From an uncultured Acetatifactor sp. (GTDB lineage: Bacteria > Bacillota > Clostridia > Lachnospirales > Lachnospiraceae), in NCBI GenBank assembly GCA_934394665.1, contig CAKRRS010000034.1, forward strand, positions 1-26,821: DNA of 26,821 nucleotides, read 5' to 3'. Position numbers and translations under genes: made by a program. Below, in pieces: positions 1 through 6,457 of this stretch; positions within the stretch are counted from its first letter, which is position 1; each line of letters starts with the position of its first letter. The notes below the pieces were generated by a model. The model ran no database searches and was not told the DNA's origin. It worked only from the letters and a program-made list of their open reading frames with translations.

Positions 1-96
1 AAAACGGGATATTCTATTTGTAGAAGTTCCGTGATCTTTGTTTTCATTGTCTTTCTGATCCTTCTCGTCGTTCTGCGTTATATTACATATTCTGAT

Positions 97-251
97 GATA
101 CCAGGGTCAAAAGGTCTAAGCCCACATGAGCTTGCTCATAAGTGGGTGAAAGACCTTAGGACCCGCCCCGATATGCGAATATTGGGTAAGATTGTGGGAG
201 TGCGTAGCACGAAGCAATCCGTAGGTATCAAAGTCGGGGGCTTTTGATGCC
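97..251. other. Structured intergenic element downstream of acpP, with nested hairpins and a possible pseudoknot
   Basis: Three helices can be drawn by eye. Arm A has GGGTC 104-108 with GACCC 160-164, AAGGTCT 111-117 with AGACCTT 151-157, CCCAC 121-125 with GTGGG 142-146, and ATGAGC 126-131 with GCTCAT 134-139 around a TT turn. Arm B has GATTG 190-194 with CAATC 215-219 enclosing GTGC 200-203 with GCAC 207-210. Arm C has GGTATCAAA 224-232 with TTTGATGCC 243-251. The G-rich loop of arm C (234-240) can pair with GCCCCGA 165-171, which would form a pseudoknot; GATACC 97-102 can compete for GGTATC 224-229. No open reading frame of note lies inside. It could be a dispersed repeat, a structured RNA or a 3' end processing element of the acpP transcript. 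Which strand is active is unknown. Confidence 0.6.
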
Positions 252-285
252 TGCGGATTCTTGCATTCCGGCAGATATGCAGTCC

Positions 286-510
286 TTATGCCTGCTCCTG
301 AATATATCTGATAACATCACCTACCGTTGCCATATTTTCCAGTTCCTCGGAAGGAATGGACACTCCGTATTCCTCTTCAAATGCCATTACCAGTTCAAAC
401 AGATCCAGGGAATCCACTTCCAGATCCTCCTTAAAACGGGTTGCCTCCGTGATCTCTACATCCTCCTGGTTTAACTGTTCTCTGATGATGGCTGCTACTT
501 TTTCTAACAT
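286..510 (-). CDS. acpP: Acyl carrier protein (74 aa)
   Basis: This is the small acidic carrier that holds growing acyl chains on a 4'-phosphopantetheine arm during fatty acid synthesis in the cytoplasm. The motif EVDSLDLFELVMAFEEEYG is the attachment site of the family, with Ser34 as the modified serine. The length of 74 residues is normal for bacterial ACP. The frame stays open upstream to 615, but that stretch is basic and unlike ACP. The ATG at 510 is preceded by AAGGAG at a 9-10 base distance and starts the family-like sequence MLEKVAAIIREQL. The gene is alone on its strand here, with no fab genes beside it. A sigma-A promoter and a FabT-like palindrome lie upstream at 655-708. The family is certain. 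Whether this ACP serves general lipid synthesis or a dedicated pathway cannot be told, although the FabT-like site favours lipid synthesis. Confidence 0.95.
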   Translation of the reverse strand: MLEKVAAIIREQLNQEDVEITEATRFKEDLEVDSLDLFELVMAFEEEYGVSIPSEELENMATVGDVIRYIQEQA

Positions 511-654
511 GTTTTTGCTCTCCTTATGCATTTTATTATTGTGTTTCTGATACCTTGTTTTACTACTTTGTCGTCTCCGGCGTGTTTGCCTTTCCTTCAT
601 AAATGTTTGTGACACCGGCCTTATGCTTTTTCCATATTACCGCCGTCGAAATGT

Positions 655-667
655 TTTGACTTTCAAA
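655..667 (-). promoter_or_regulatory. FabT-like operator palindrome upstream of acpP
   Basis: TTTGA-N3-TCAAA is a perfect inverted repeat lying just downstream of the acpP -10 box, where a bound repressor would block initiation. It matches the known FabT (MarR family) fatty-acid regulator pattern of TTTGA and TCAAA half sites three bases apart. The FabT assignment is inference: no fabT gene is in the window. Confidence 0.6.
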
Positions 668-679
668 GTATTTATTTGC

Positions 680-708
680 AATATACTACTTAGATGTTGT
701 TCTGTCAA
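680..708 (-). promoter_or_regulatory. Sigma-A promoter of acpP
   Basis: On the minus strand a perfect -35 TTGACA (703-708) and a -10 TATATT (680-685) are 17 bp apart. Transcription would start near 673 and give a leader of about 160 bases before the ATG at 510. The -35 box lies inside a perfect 8-bp inverted repeat, AGATGTTG 692-699 and CAACATCT 706-713. Between 511 and 843 there is no gene on either strand; the space is taken by this promoter, the operator, the inverted repeat and the divergent tRNA promoter. Confidence 0.75.
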
Positions 709-794
709 CATCTTTTTTTATAATTACCGCTTACAACCTTATTATCACGTAGGCAGTAATAATCTCATTGCAGAAGGTTTTTTCGTTTCTCCCC

Positions 795-823
795 TTGCCA
801 AACCGGTATTTTTCAGATAAAAT
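795..823 (+). promoter_or_regulatory. Sigma-A promoter of tRNA-Ser
   Basis: TTGCCA (795-800) and TAAAAT (818-823) are separated by 17 bp and lie about 20 bases upstream of the mature tRNA 5' end, as expected for a stable RNA gene. Confidence 0.65.
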
Positions 824-843
824 AATCTACGTTGTAATCTTTT

Positions 844-930
844 GGAGACGTATCGAAGTGGTCATAACGGGGCGCACTCGAAATGCGTTAGCCCTTCTCG
901 GGCACGTGGGTTCAAATCCCACCGTCTCCG
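844..930 (+). tRNA. tRNA-Ser, anticodon CGA
   Basis: The sequence folds into a class II tRNA. The acceptor strand GGAGACG (844-850) pairs with CGTCTCC (923-929), and G930 is the discriminator typical of serine tRNAs. The anticodon stem GCGCA/TGCGT closes the loop CTCGAAA with anticodon CGA at 879-881, which reads UCG codons. The long variable arm has GCCC/GGGC, and the T arm is GTGGG-TTCAAAT-CCCAC. The 3' CCA is not encoded (GCGC follows), so it must be added by a nucleotidyltransferase. It stands alone with its own promoter and terminator. Confidence 0.97.
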
Positions 931-939
931 CGCATAAAG

Positions 940-979
940 AAGCCGGTAATCTGTCAAAACAGACTACCGGCTTTTTGTT
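940..979 (+). terminator. Rho-independent terminator of tRNA-Ser
   Basis: AGCCGGTA (941-948) pairs with TACCGGCT (965-972), with an inner TCTGT/ACAGA extension and a short loop, followed by TTTTTGTTTT. It begins ten bases after the tRNA end. On the opposite strand the T run is weak. Confidence 0.85.
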
Positions 980-1025
980 TTAGAAAAATGTGATTATTGG
1001 TATTTTATTTTTTCAGAAAAATGTG

Positions 1026-1265
1026 TTACGCCTCCCGCAGGATCTGCATGATCACATCATAATGCTCCGGATCGTGTGGGAAGGTGCAGCCCGAGCAGTC
1101 CTTGATCCGTCTGCCGTTTTTCTCGAAATACCTCGGATTCCCGGGGCAGTGCTCCAGGCGGTACATGGGGCAGTAACAGAACAGGCAGTTGAAATCCGTA
1201 AGTCCCTTGTGGCAGGGGAAATATTTACAATCTCTGTTCTCAAAAAAACGATATGAGTTTTCCAT
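1026..1265 (-). CDS. Cysteine-rich small domain protein (PF04071-like, 79 aa)
   Basis: This small, probably cytoplasmic protein has eight cysteines (Cys13, 18, 27, 30, 32, 40, 57, 60) and a conserved core of the type ENSYRFFENRDCKYFPCH followed by NCLFCYCPMY. That matches the cysteine-rich small domain family, which is presumed to bind zinc or another metal and is sometimes found beside cobalamin genes. The function of the family is not established. No cobalamin gene is in this window. The ATG at 1265 is chosen because homologues begin at the ENSYRFF stretch; the nearest Shine-Dalgarno, GGGAGG, sits rather far away at about 14 bases. An upstream ATG at 1316 in the same frame adds 17 residues of poor character. 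The gene ends facing the tRNA terminator. Confidence 0.8.
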   Translation of the reverse strand: MENSYRFFENRDCKYFPCHKGLTDFNCLFCYCPMYRLEHCPGNPRYFEKNGRRIKDCSGCTFPHDPEHYDVIMQILREA

Positions 1266-1295
1266 GCTGATATCGACATCCTCCCATTGATTACA

Positions 1296-1388
1296 AATTT
1301 TGTGCCATTGGCACAAATTTGCGTGTGAAACTTAGAACTTCTTCACGAAAGAGCCTTTGCTCTGAGTGATTAGAAGTTCTTTTCACAC
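1296..1388. repeat. Paired intergenic hairpins (GGCACAAATTTGC element)
   Basis: The left part is AAATTTTGTGCC-ATT-GGCACAAATTT (about 1297-1320). The right part is one long imperfect hairpin: GTGTGAAA 1323-1330 with TTTCACAC 1381-1388, AGAACTTCT 1334-1342 with AGAAGTTCT 1372-1380, TCAC 1343-1346 with GTGA 1366-1369, and AGAGC 1350-1354 with GCTCT 1359-1363. The 13-mer GGCACAAATTTGC at 1310-1322 recurs exactly at 18079-18091, again inside a hairpin. No T run follows on either strand, so a plain terminator is unlikely. It fits a dispersed palindromic repeat or an mRNA-stabilising element. Confidence 0.6.
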
Positions 1389-1544
1389 TTCTTCCGCCAT
1401 GCACATTCCATGGGCAACATTCTGCTCCTTCAGCTGTTCCTCTAATTGATTCAGAGCATCGTCCTCGTCTTCCGCAAATATAACCGCCTGATAGACCTCC
1501 TCCGGTCCTTCCGGAGCCAGTGCCGTCACTTCATACATCTGCAT
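1383..1544 (-). CDS. Small hypothetical protein (53 aa)
   Basis: The frame begins with ATG at 1544 behind GAGG at 8 bases and runs 53 codons to TGA at 1383-1385. The protein starts MQMYEVTALAPEGPEEV and continues with an acidic stretch FAEDEDDALNQLEEQLKEQ. It has no membrane segment or signal peptide, and two cysteine-free thirds precede a C-terminal GMCMAEEV. The composition (Glu-rich, heptad-like Leu/Ala spacing around residues 30-42) suggests a short alpha/beta or helical domain. I do not recognise the family. The stop codon lies in the outer stem of the hairpin at 1323-1388. It precedes the cysteine-rich gene on the same strand by about 120 bases, so the two may share a transcript. Confidence 0.6.
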   Translation of the reverse strand: MQMYEVTALAPEGPEEVYQAVIFAEDEDDALNQLEEQLKEQNVAHGMCMAEEV

Positions 1545-1696
1545 GATAGTTACCTCGTACCTCTTAGTTTTTATACTACTTTTTCCACTGCATTATTTCT
1601 ATTTTTATTTTCATTCCGGATTTTTAAACATTCAGCATATTATTTCGGTTCTAACCATTAACCACAATTTATTTATACCGTCTCCCACGTTTTTTT

Positions 1697-1737
1697 GCAA
1701 GTAAAAAGCGCCGCTCCGGGGAAGAGTGACGCTTTTA
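1697..1737 (-). terminator. Terminator of the cellobiose transporter operon
   Basis: On the minus strand AAAAGCGTCACTC pairs with GAGCGGCGCTTTT (1703-1736, one mismatch and one wobble) and is followed by TTACTTGC and more T residues. It lies about 36 bases after the stop of the permease gene. The remaining space 1545-1696 is AT-rich with nothing else recognised. Confidence 0.7.
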
Positions 1738-1773
1738 GGAGAGATTTATGTATTGAATGTTGCTGGCGAAATA

Positions 1774-2640
1774 TTAACCCTTGACGCTTCCCATTGCCAC
1801 GCCCTGGACAATGTACTTGGAAAGGAACAGGTATACGATGATAACAGGGAAGATGGAGAATGCAATCGTTACATACACCTGACCCATATCAAACTTCAGG
1901 AAGTCTGCGGAACGCAGCTGAGCGATCAGGATAGGTAATGTCTTCATCTTGTCATCATGCAGAACCAGTGCCGGTGTGAAGTAGTTATTCCAGTTCGCTA
2001 CGAAAGTGAAGATCGCCTGTACTGCGATTGCCGGCTTCATCAGCGGCAATACGATGGAATTAAATGTACGGAACTCACCGGAACCATCGATTCTGGCTGC
2101 CTCTACCAGAGACAGGGGCAATGCACTTTCCATGTACTGCTTCATATAGAAGAAAGTAGCAGGTGCTGCGATTGCCGGGATGATCAGGGGGATAAAGTTA
2201 TCCTCCAACTTCATATCAGCTACCAACTGGATAAATCCGAGTGCGGTAACCTGGGTAGGAATCGTCATGATTGCCAGGATAAAGGTAAACATGAACTTCT
2301 TTAACTTAAAATCATATACATGGATCGCATAAGCGGTCATGGTAGAGAAGTAGGTACACAGCACTGCACTGCAGGTTGCTACTACAAGGCTGTTGATCAT
2401 ACCTCTGACTACCGGCAGGGTTCCTGCCATAACACCCTTCCAGTTCTGGATCAGATGTGTGCTGGGCAGCAGGGTAAATCCCTGTGTCAGCTCGCCTTTG
2501 GATCTGGTTGCATTTACAAACAGTATATAGAACCAGAACAGGCAGAGAAAACTCATAATAACCAGTACGATATATGCAAGTGCTCTTCTGGCATGAATGC
2601 CCAGACCTTTTTTTGTCTCGTTTGTTTCTACGCTCAACAT
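1774..2640 (-). CDS. Sugar ABC transporter permease, MalG type (cellobiose locus, 288 aa)
   Basis: This is the second inner-membrane subunit of a CUT1-type carbohydrate importer. The hydrophobic profile gives about six membrane helices, starting with residues 21-43. The cytoplasmic EAA loop that contacts the ATPase is present as EAARIDG at 180-186, followed by LPLMKP, and the C-terminus ends GVAMGSVKG as is usual for MalG-type subunits. A GTG at 2649 extends the frame, but it touches the Shine-Dalgarno, so the ATG at 2640 (AGGAGG eight bases upstream) is preferred. It starts 12 bases after the stop of the MalF-type gene, so the two are translated together. No ATPase gene is in the cluster; a shared MsmX/MalK-type ATPase elsewhere is likely. 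Cellobiose or cellodextrin as substrate is inferred from the divergent phosphorylase. Confidence 0.9.
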   Translation of the reverse strand: MLSVETNETKKGLGIHARRALAYIVLVIMSFLCLFWFYILFVNATRSKGELTQGFTLLPSTHLIQNWKGVMAGTLPVVRGMINSLVVATCSAVLCTYFSTMTAYAIHVYDFKLKKFMFTFILAIMTIPTQVTALGFIQLVADMKLEDNFIPLIIPAIAAPATFFYMKQYMESALPLSLVEAARIDGSGEFRTFNSIVLPLMKPAIAVQAIFTFVANWNNYFTPALVLHDDKMKTLPILIAQLRSADFLKFDMGQVYVTIAFSIFPVIIVYLFLSKYIVQGVAMGSVKG

Positions 2641-2652
2641 TTCTGCCACCTC

Positions 2653-3567
2653 CTACTTATCCTGTTTGCCGTTCGAGAACTTAAATACGATCAAGCTCAG
2701 GATACCTGTGATAATGAACAACATTACAGACAGCGCACCACTCATTCCGTAGTTCTTACTGTACAAATGGTTGTTCAGGTACATGATCAGGGTCATACTG
2801 GATCTCATAGGATCGCCCTTACCGTTAGTCAGGATCTGAGGTACATCGAACATCTGCAGACCACCGATCAGGGATGTGATCATTACATAAATCAGAATCG
2901 GCTTCAACAAAGGTAATGTAATCTTGAAGAATACCTGGGTAGAGGTTGCTCCGTCTACTTCCGCTGCCTCAAAAAGGGAAGTATCAATACCCATCATACC
3001 TGCCATCAGGAGGATCGTTGTGTTACCAAACCACATCAGGAAGTTCATCAGTGCTACCAGGCCTCTGGTACTCCATACGTTTGTAAGGAACTGATACGGC
3101 TCTTTAAAGATTCCGATCTGCATCAGCATTTCATTGATAGGACCACCATCCGAGAACAGCGTGAAGAACAACATTGCAAATGCGGAAGCCATGATCAGGT
3201 TCGGCAGATAGATAACTGTCTTGAAGAATCTCTGTCCTTTTAATCTAAGACTGGGATCCGAGAACCATGCACCCAGAAGCAGAGATATGATGATCTGCGG
3301 TACAAATCCCAGTACCCACATGATCAATGTATTCTTGGTGTACATCCACAGATCCGGATTGGATAACAGCTTTGCATAGTTACCAAATCCGATGAAATTC
3401 GGTCCGATCTGTGTCAGTCCGGAACGGTAATTTTCAAAAAAGCTGTAATAAAATGTCCGGAACAACGGGATCAACTGGAATAATACATACACTACTATAA
3501 AGGGGATCAGGAAAATATAACCCCACTTATTATAGCGTACCACCTTTCCGCGTTTTACCTTTGCCAT
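2653..3567 (-). CDS. Sugar ABC transporter permease, MalF type (cellobiose locus, 304 aa)
   Basis: This is the first inner-membrane subunit of the same CUT1 importer. A basic N-terminus (MAKVKRGKVVRYNKW) precedes helix one at about residues 15-38. The EAA loop reads EAAEVDG at 200-206 and is followed by FFKITLPLLKP. The length is normal for short MalF-type permeases of Firmicutes, which lack the large periplasmic loop of the enteric protein. The ATG at 3567 is preceded by GGGAGGA at a 6-7 base distance. The gene follows the binding protein gene after a hairpin at 3723-3756 that probably reduces permease expression relative to the binding protein. Confidence 0.9.
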   Translation of the reverse strand: MAKVKRGKVVRYNKWGYIFLIPFIVVYVLFQLIPLFRTFYYSFFENYRSGLTQIGPNFIGFGNYAKLLSNPDLWMYTKNTLIMWVLGFVPQIIISLLLGAWFSDPSLRLKGQRFFKTVIYLPNLIMASAFAMLFFTLFSDGGPINEMLMQIGIFKEPYQFLTNVWSTRGLVALMNFLMWFGNTTILLMAGMMGIDTSLFEAAEVDGATSTQVFFKITLPLLKPILIYVMITSLIGGLQMFDVPQILTNGKGDPMRSSMTLIMYLNNHLYSKNYGMSGALSVMLFIITGILSLIVFKFSNGKQDK

Positions 3568-3713
3568 AATGATTCCTCCCTTTTGCCGTCATGCTCTCTT
3601 AGCGACTTTACGTTTTTCGTGCCATCTTGTTTCCGATCAGGCTCGCAGCAGCTCTTTTCTTTTTGTTCTTAATTATCTTCTTCCGAAAAAAACTTCTGCC
3701 AACCGGGAATTTT

Positions 3714-3757
3714 GAGAGAAAAACCGTGCCTACCTGACCAGCCAGGCAGGCACGGTT
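3714..3757 (-). terminator. Intercistronic terminator/attenuator between SBP and permease genes
   Basis: On the minus strand ACCGTGCCTGCCTG pairs with CAGGTAGGCACGGT (3723-3756, one mismatch) and is followed by TTTTTCTC. It lies 42 bases after the binding protein stop. A partly effective terminator here would give the usual excess of binding protein over permeases. Confidence 0.75.
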
Positions 3758-3798
3758 CTCAATTCCTTATTGTTTCGCTATTCGCTTATCGTTTCAGA

Positions 3799-5211
3799 TT
3801 AGTGAGTAAGCTCAGGATACTTCTCTTCAACACCCTTGTAGAACAGATCCAGTGCATCATCCAGAGAAGCCTTGCCATCGAAGTAGTTCTTCATAGCATG
3901 CTGGAACTCTTCGTTACATCCCTGATCGTATGCAGACAGGTTGCTCAGATCGATCTTCTCAGCACCTGCGCAGAACATAGCCAGAGGATTCTGTCCGCCC
4001 AGTACCTTGCTCTGATAAGAGGTATCTGCTGCCATAGCTTCCATAGCGGGTTTATTGTTTACGAAATCATCATCAGCTACAACGATCTCTTTCATGATGT
4101 CTTCATCAGTGGTCATCTTCAGGATGATATCCTTCACCAGAGAAGCGTTGTCAGTTCCGGTAGCACCGCAGATCCAAGTACCGCCCCAGAAGAAGCCCTG
4201 AGGTCCTTCAGTAGCGCCCCAGCCACCCTGGTTTGCGATAGATCCATCGGTATCAGCTGCCATGGAGAAGTTGATCAGCCAAGCGGGTCCAAAGTAGCAG
4301 AATACTTTGCCATCGGGATAGAAGCCTTTGCTCCAGTCATCAGACCACAGGTCGAAGGTACCGGTTTCCTTAGCGTCAACCATCTTCTTGGAGTCATCAA
4401 CCCACTTCATCAGGTTGTCATCGATTACGATCTTGCCATCCTGTACCCATTTACCGGATACGTTGTTGGAGTATACACGATAAGTATCGTTTACGGAAGA
4501 TACCATGTTGTAACCGGCTGCTTTCATCTTCTCAGCGGTTGCGGTGAAGGTATCCCAATCAGATACAGACTTCTGAACCTCTGCAGGATCATCGGTTCCC
4601 AGAACAGCCTTAGCAGCTTCACGGTTGTAGATCAGAACGCCGGGGCAGCCCTGCCATGAAACACCCTTCAGATTGCCGTTGGAGTCGGTAACAACATCCT
4701 TGGTGTACTGATACTGGTTAGCCAGATCTGCATCGGTGATGCCCAGATCCTTAACAGGCATTGTGTAGTCGGTATCAACATATTTCAGTGCGTAGTCAGC
4801 CTCAACCAGGAACAGGTCGATCTTGTCATCAGCTGCTGCATCAGCCTGCTTTAACAGTGTTGCATCCAGATTGTTCTGATAAGCGTTGTCATCAGAAGGA
4901 GTGATGTTCCACTTTACAGTGATGTCACCGATCTTACCGGTGGTTCCGTCTACTTCTTCATATCCGGGATAATGATCTGTCAGACGGCTCTTGAACTCCT
5001 CGTTCCAGCAGTAGATATTGAAGACTTTGCCTTCTTCGGTTGCTGCTACCTCTGTAGAAGCTGCTGCTTCGGTGGAAGCTGCTGCCTCGGTGGAAGCTGC
5101 GGGTGCTGCATCGGTGGATGCAGCAGGAGCTTCGTTGCTGCTGCCACAACCTACCAGCATGCTGGCAAGCATAGCAGTTGTAAGTAAAGCACTAAGTACT
5201 TTTTTCTTCAT
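3799..5211 (-). CDS. Extracellular sugar-binding lipoprotein of the cellobiose ABC importer (470 aa)
   Basis: This is a substrate-binding protein of the carbohydrate family 1 type, anchored to the outer face of the membrane. The signal MKKKVLSALLTTAMLASMLVGC has a lipobox LVGC with Cys22 as the lipidated residue. A low-complexity linker of about 35 residues made of Ala, Ser, Thr and Glu (STEAAASTEAAASTE) follows. The mature fold begins near EEGKVFNIYCWNEEF and includes aromatic-rich stretches such as WLINFSMAADTDG and FFWGGTWICGA, which suit sugar stacking. The ATG at 5211 has GGGAGGA seven bases upstream; the frame open to 5271 is not part of the protein. Its place between a LacI gene and the permeases, opposite cellobiose phosphorylase, suggests cellobiose or short cellodextrins. 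This is inference from context. Confidence 0.9.
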   Translation of the reverse strand: MKKKVLSALLTTAMLASMLVGCGSSNEAPAASTDAAPAASTEAAASTEAAASTEVAATEEGKVFNIYCWNEEFKSRLTDHYPGYEEVDGTTGKIGDITVKWNITPSDDNAYQNNLDATLLKQADAAADDKIDLFLVEADYALKYVDTDYTMPVKDLGITDADLANQYQYTKDVVTDSNGNLKGVSWQGCPGVLIYNREAAKAVLGTDDPAEVQKSVSDWDTFTATAEKMKAAGYNMVSSVNDTYRVYSNNVSGKWVQDGKIVIDDNLMKWVDDSKKMVDAKETGTFDLWSDDWSKGFYPDGKVFCYFGPAWLINFSMAADTDGSIANQGGWGATEGPQGFFWGGTWICGATGTDNASLVKDIILKMTTDEDIMKEIVVADDDFVNNKPAMEAMAADTSYQSKVLGGQNPLAMFCAGAEKIDLSNLSAYDQGCNEEFQHAMKNYFDGKASLDDALDLFYKGVEEKYPELTH

Positions 5212-5306
5212 GTTTGTTTCCTCCCATTTTGTTGAATGTTTGTTGTAAGTGTTTGTTGCATTTATATTCATATGGCTGCTTTCGCATTTCCCATATAAAT
5301 GTCTGA

Positions 5307-6326
5307 TTATTTTGTCGGGATCTGTGCTACCGACTGGCCTTCGACTACTTTCCCGGCGACAACGACCTGCTCTATGATTGTGGTCTTAGGTCTCTCAATG
5401 AGACTGATCAATTCTCTGGCTGCCAGGCATCCGATCTGTTCCGTGTCCTGCTGGACTGTGGTAAGTCTCGGATCCAGTTGTCTGGTGGCCTGTATGCCAT
5501 CATAGCCTGCTACCGAGATATCTTCGGGAATCTGTAGTCCCCTCTGTCTGATAGCATTGATGCCTCCAAAGGAAGCGAAATCATCCGGGAAGATGATGCA
5601 TGTCGGCGGATCCGGCAGATCCAACAGTTCATTGGTCACGCGGTAGGTCGTCGTCGTGTCTCTGTAGGCTGCCTCCCTGATGTACTCATCGGGGATTTCC
5701 AGTCCCAGTCGCTCTGCCGTGCGGTAGAAGCTCGACAGACGTCCCGAAGTAACTGCTGACATTGCACCGTGGATATAAGCGATTTTCCTATGTCCTCTGC
5801 TGTAGATATATTCCAGCAGTTCCTTCATGCCCGTCACGTTGTCCGACATGATTGCAATACGATTGTTAAACAGATAGTCTATGGTGACTACCGGGATGGA
5901 GCTCTGTACCAGTTCGATGACTTCGGGATCTCCGAAATCGATACAGGCAAGTACCACGCCGTCAAAGCCTCTGTATCTGCTGTGTTCCAAATAGGACATC
6001 CGGTCCGGCCGGTTCTTGCAGCTATTAATAAAGGTAATATCATAACCGCTTTTCTCTGCCGTTCTCTTGAAGCTGTCCAGTACACTGGAAAAGTAATCGT
6101 GGGTAAGACCGCTTCTTGCTTCATCTGCAAAGAGGACGCCGATTCCATAAGTCCGGTTCGTCTTCAGAGCTCTTGCGGAAAGATTCGGGGAATATCCCAT
6201 CTCCTTAGCTACCCGTCTGATGTTTGCTTTTGTTTCTTCTCCAATGTCCTTGTGGTCGTTCAGTGCCTTGCTGACAGTTGCAACGGAGACTCCACAAATC
6301 TTGGAAATGTCTTTCAGTGATGCCAT
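5307..6326 (-). CDS. LacI-family transcriptional regulator of the cellobiose locus (339 aa)
   Basis: The N-terminal helix-turn-helix reads LKDISKICGVSVATVSKALND (residues 4-24), followed by the hinge region (SPNLSARALKTNRTYGIGVLF) and a periplasmic-binding-protein-like sugar sensing domain to the end. The length is typical. The ATG at 6326 has AGGAG six bases upstream. The gene lies between the transporter operon and the divergent cellobiose phosphorylase, so it is the likely local repressor. The 12-mer ACTTAATCGTTT occurs downstream of its own -10 box (6376-6387) and downstream of the phosphorylase -10 box (6732-6743), which suggests control of both promoters including its own. The transporter genes probably share its transcript. 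The effector is unknown; cellobiose or a product is likely. Confidence 0.92.
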   Translation of the reverse strand: MASLKDISKICGVSVATVSKALNDHKDIGEETKANIRRVAKEMGYSPNLSARALKTNRTYGIGVLFADEARSGLTHDYFSSVLDSFKRTAEKSGYDITFINSCKNRPDRMSYLEHSRYRGFDGVVLACIDFGDPEVIELVQSSIPVVTIDYLFNNRIAIMSDNVTGMKELLEYIYSRGHRKIAYIHGAMSAVTSGRLSSFYRTAERLGLEIPDEYIREAAYRDTTTTYRVTNELLDLPDPPTCIIFPDDFASFGGINAIRQRGLQIPEDISVAGYDGIQATRQLDPRLTTVQQDTEQIGCLAARELISLIERPKTTIIEQVVVAGKVVEGQSVAQIPTK

Positions 6327-6375
6327 AGCGTTCTCCTGTTCCTTGTCTTCATCATTCCGTCCGACCTGTTTTGTA

Positions 6376-6387
6376 ACTTAATCGTTT
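6376..6387. promoter_or_regulatory. Candidate LacI operator in the lacI promoter
   Basis: ACTTAATCGTTT lies directly after the -10 box of the lacI promoter. The identical 12-mer stands at 6732-6743 in the divergent promoter. The central CG is typical of LacI-family sites. A looser LacI-like site, ATAACGTTTGAT, is at 6553-6564 between them. Confidence 0.5.
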
Positions 6388-6397
6388 TCGTAGTTTT

Positions 6398-6426
6398 AAT
6401 ATATAACACATTTGAGCATTTTGCAA
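6398..6426 (-). promoter_or_regulatory. Sigma-A promoter of lacI and the transporter operon
   Basis: On the minus strand -35 TTGCAA (6421-6426) and -10 TATATT (6398-6403) are 17 bp apart. Directly upstream is a perfect 10-bp inverted repeat, ATACTTTTTT 6426-6435 and AAAAAAGTAT 6448-6457. Confidence 0.65.
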
Positions 6427-6457
6427 TACTTTTTTGCTTATTTTTTTAAAAAAGTAT

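Noticed and set aside
286..615. Longer 109-residue ACP
   Set aside because: The extra 35 residues are very basic and unlike ACP, and the strong ribosome site lies before the inner ATG at 510.
631..758. Second phased TACCGC array near acpP
   Set aside because: TACCGC occurs at 638 and 725 and a degenerate GCAGTA at 753, but the distances (87 and 28) do not follow the 31/42 pattern; at most a decayed relative.
844..930. tRNA-Ser as an integration site of a mobile element
   Set aside because: I looked for a copy of the tRNA 3' end elsewhere in the window; only an 8-base match near 26770 exists and no integrase gene is present.
3712..4659. 315-codon plus-strand frame opposite the cellobiose SBP
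   Set aside because: Shadow of the binding protein gene; no ribosome site and no recognisable protein features.
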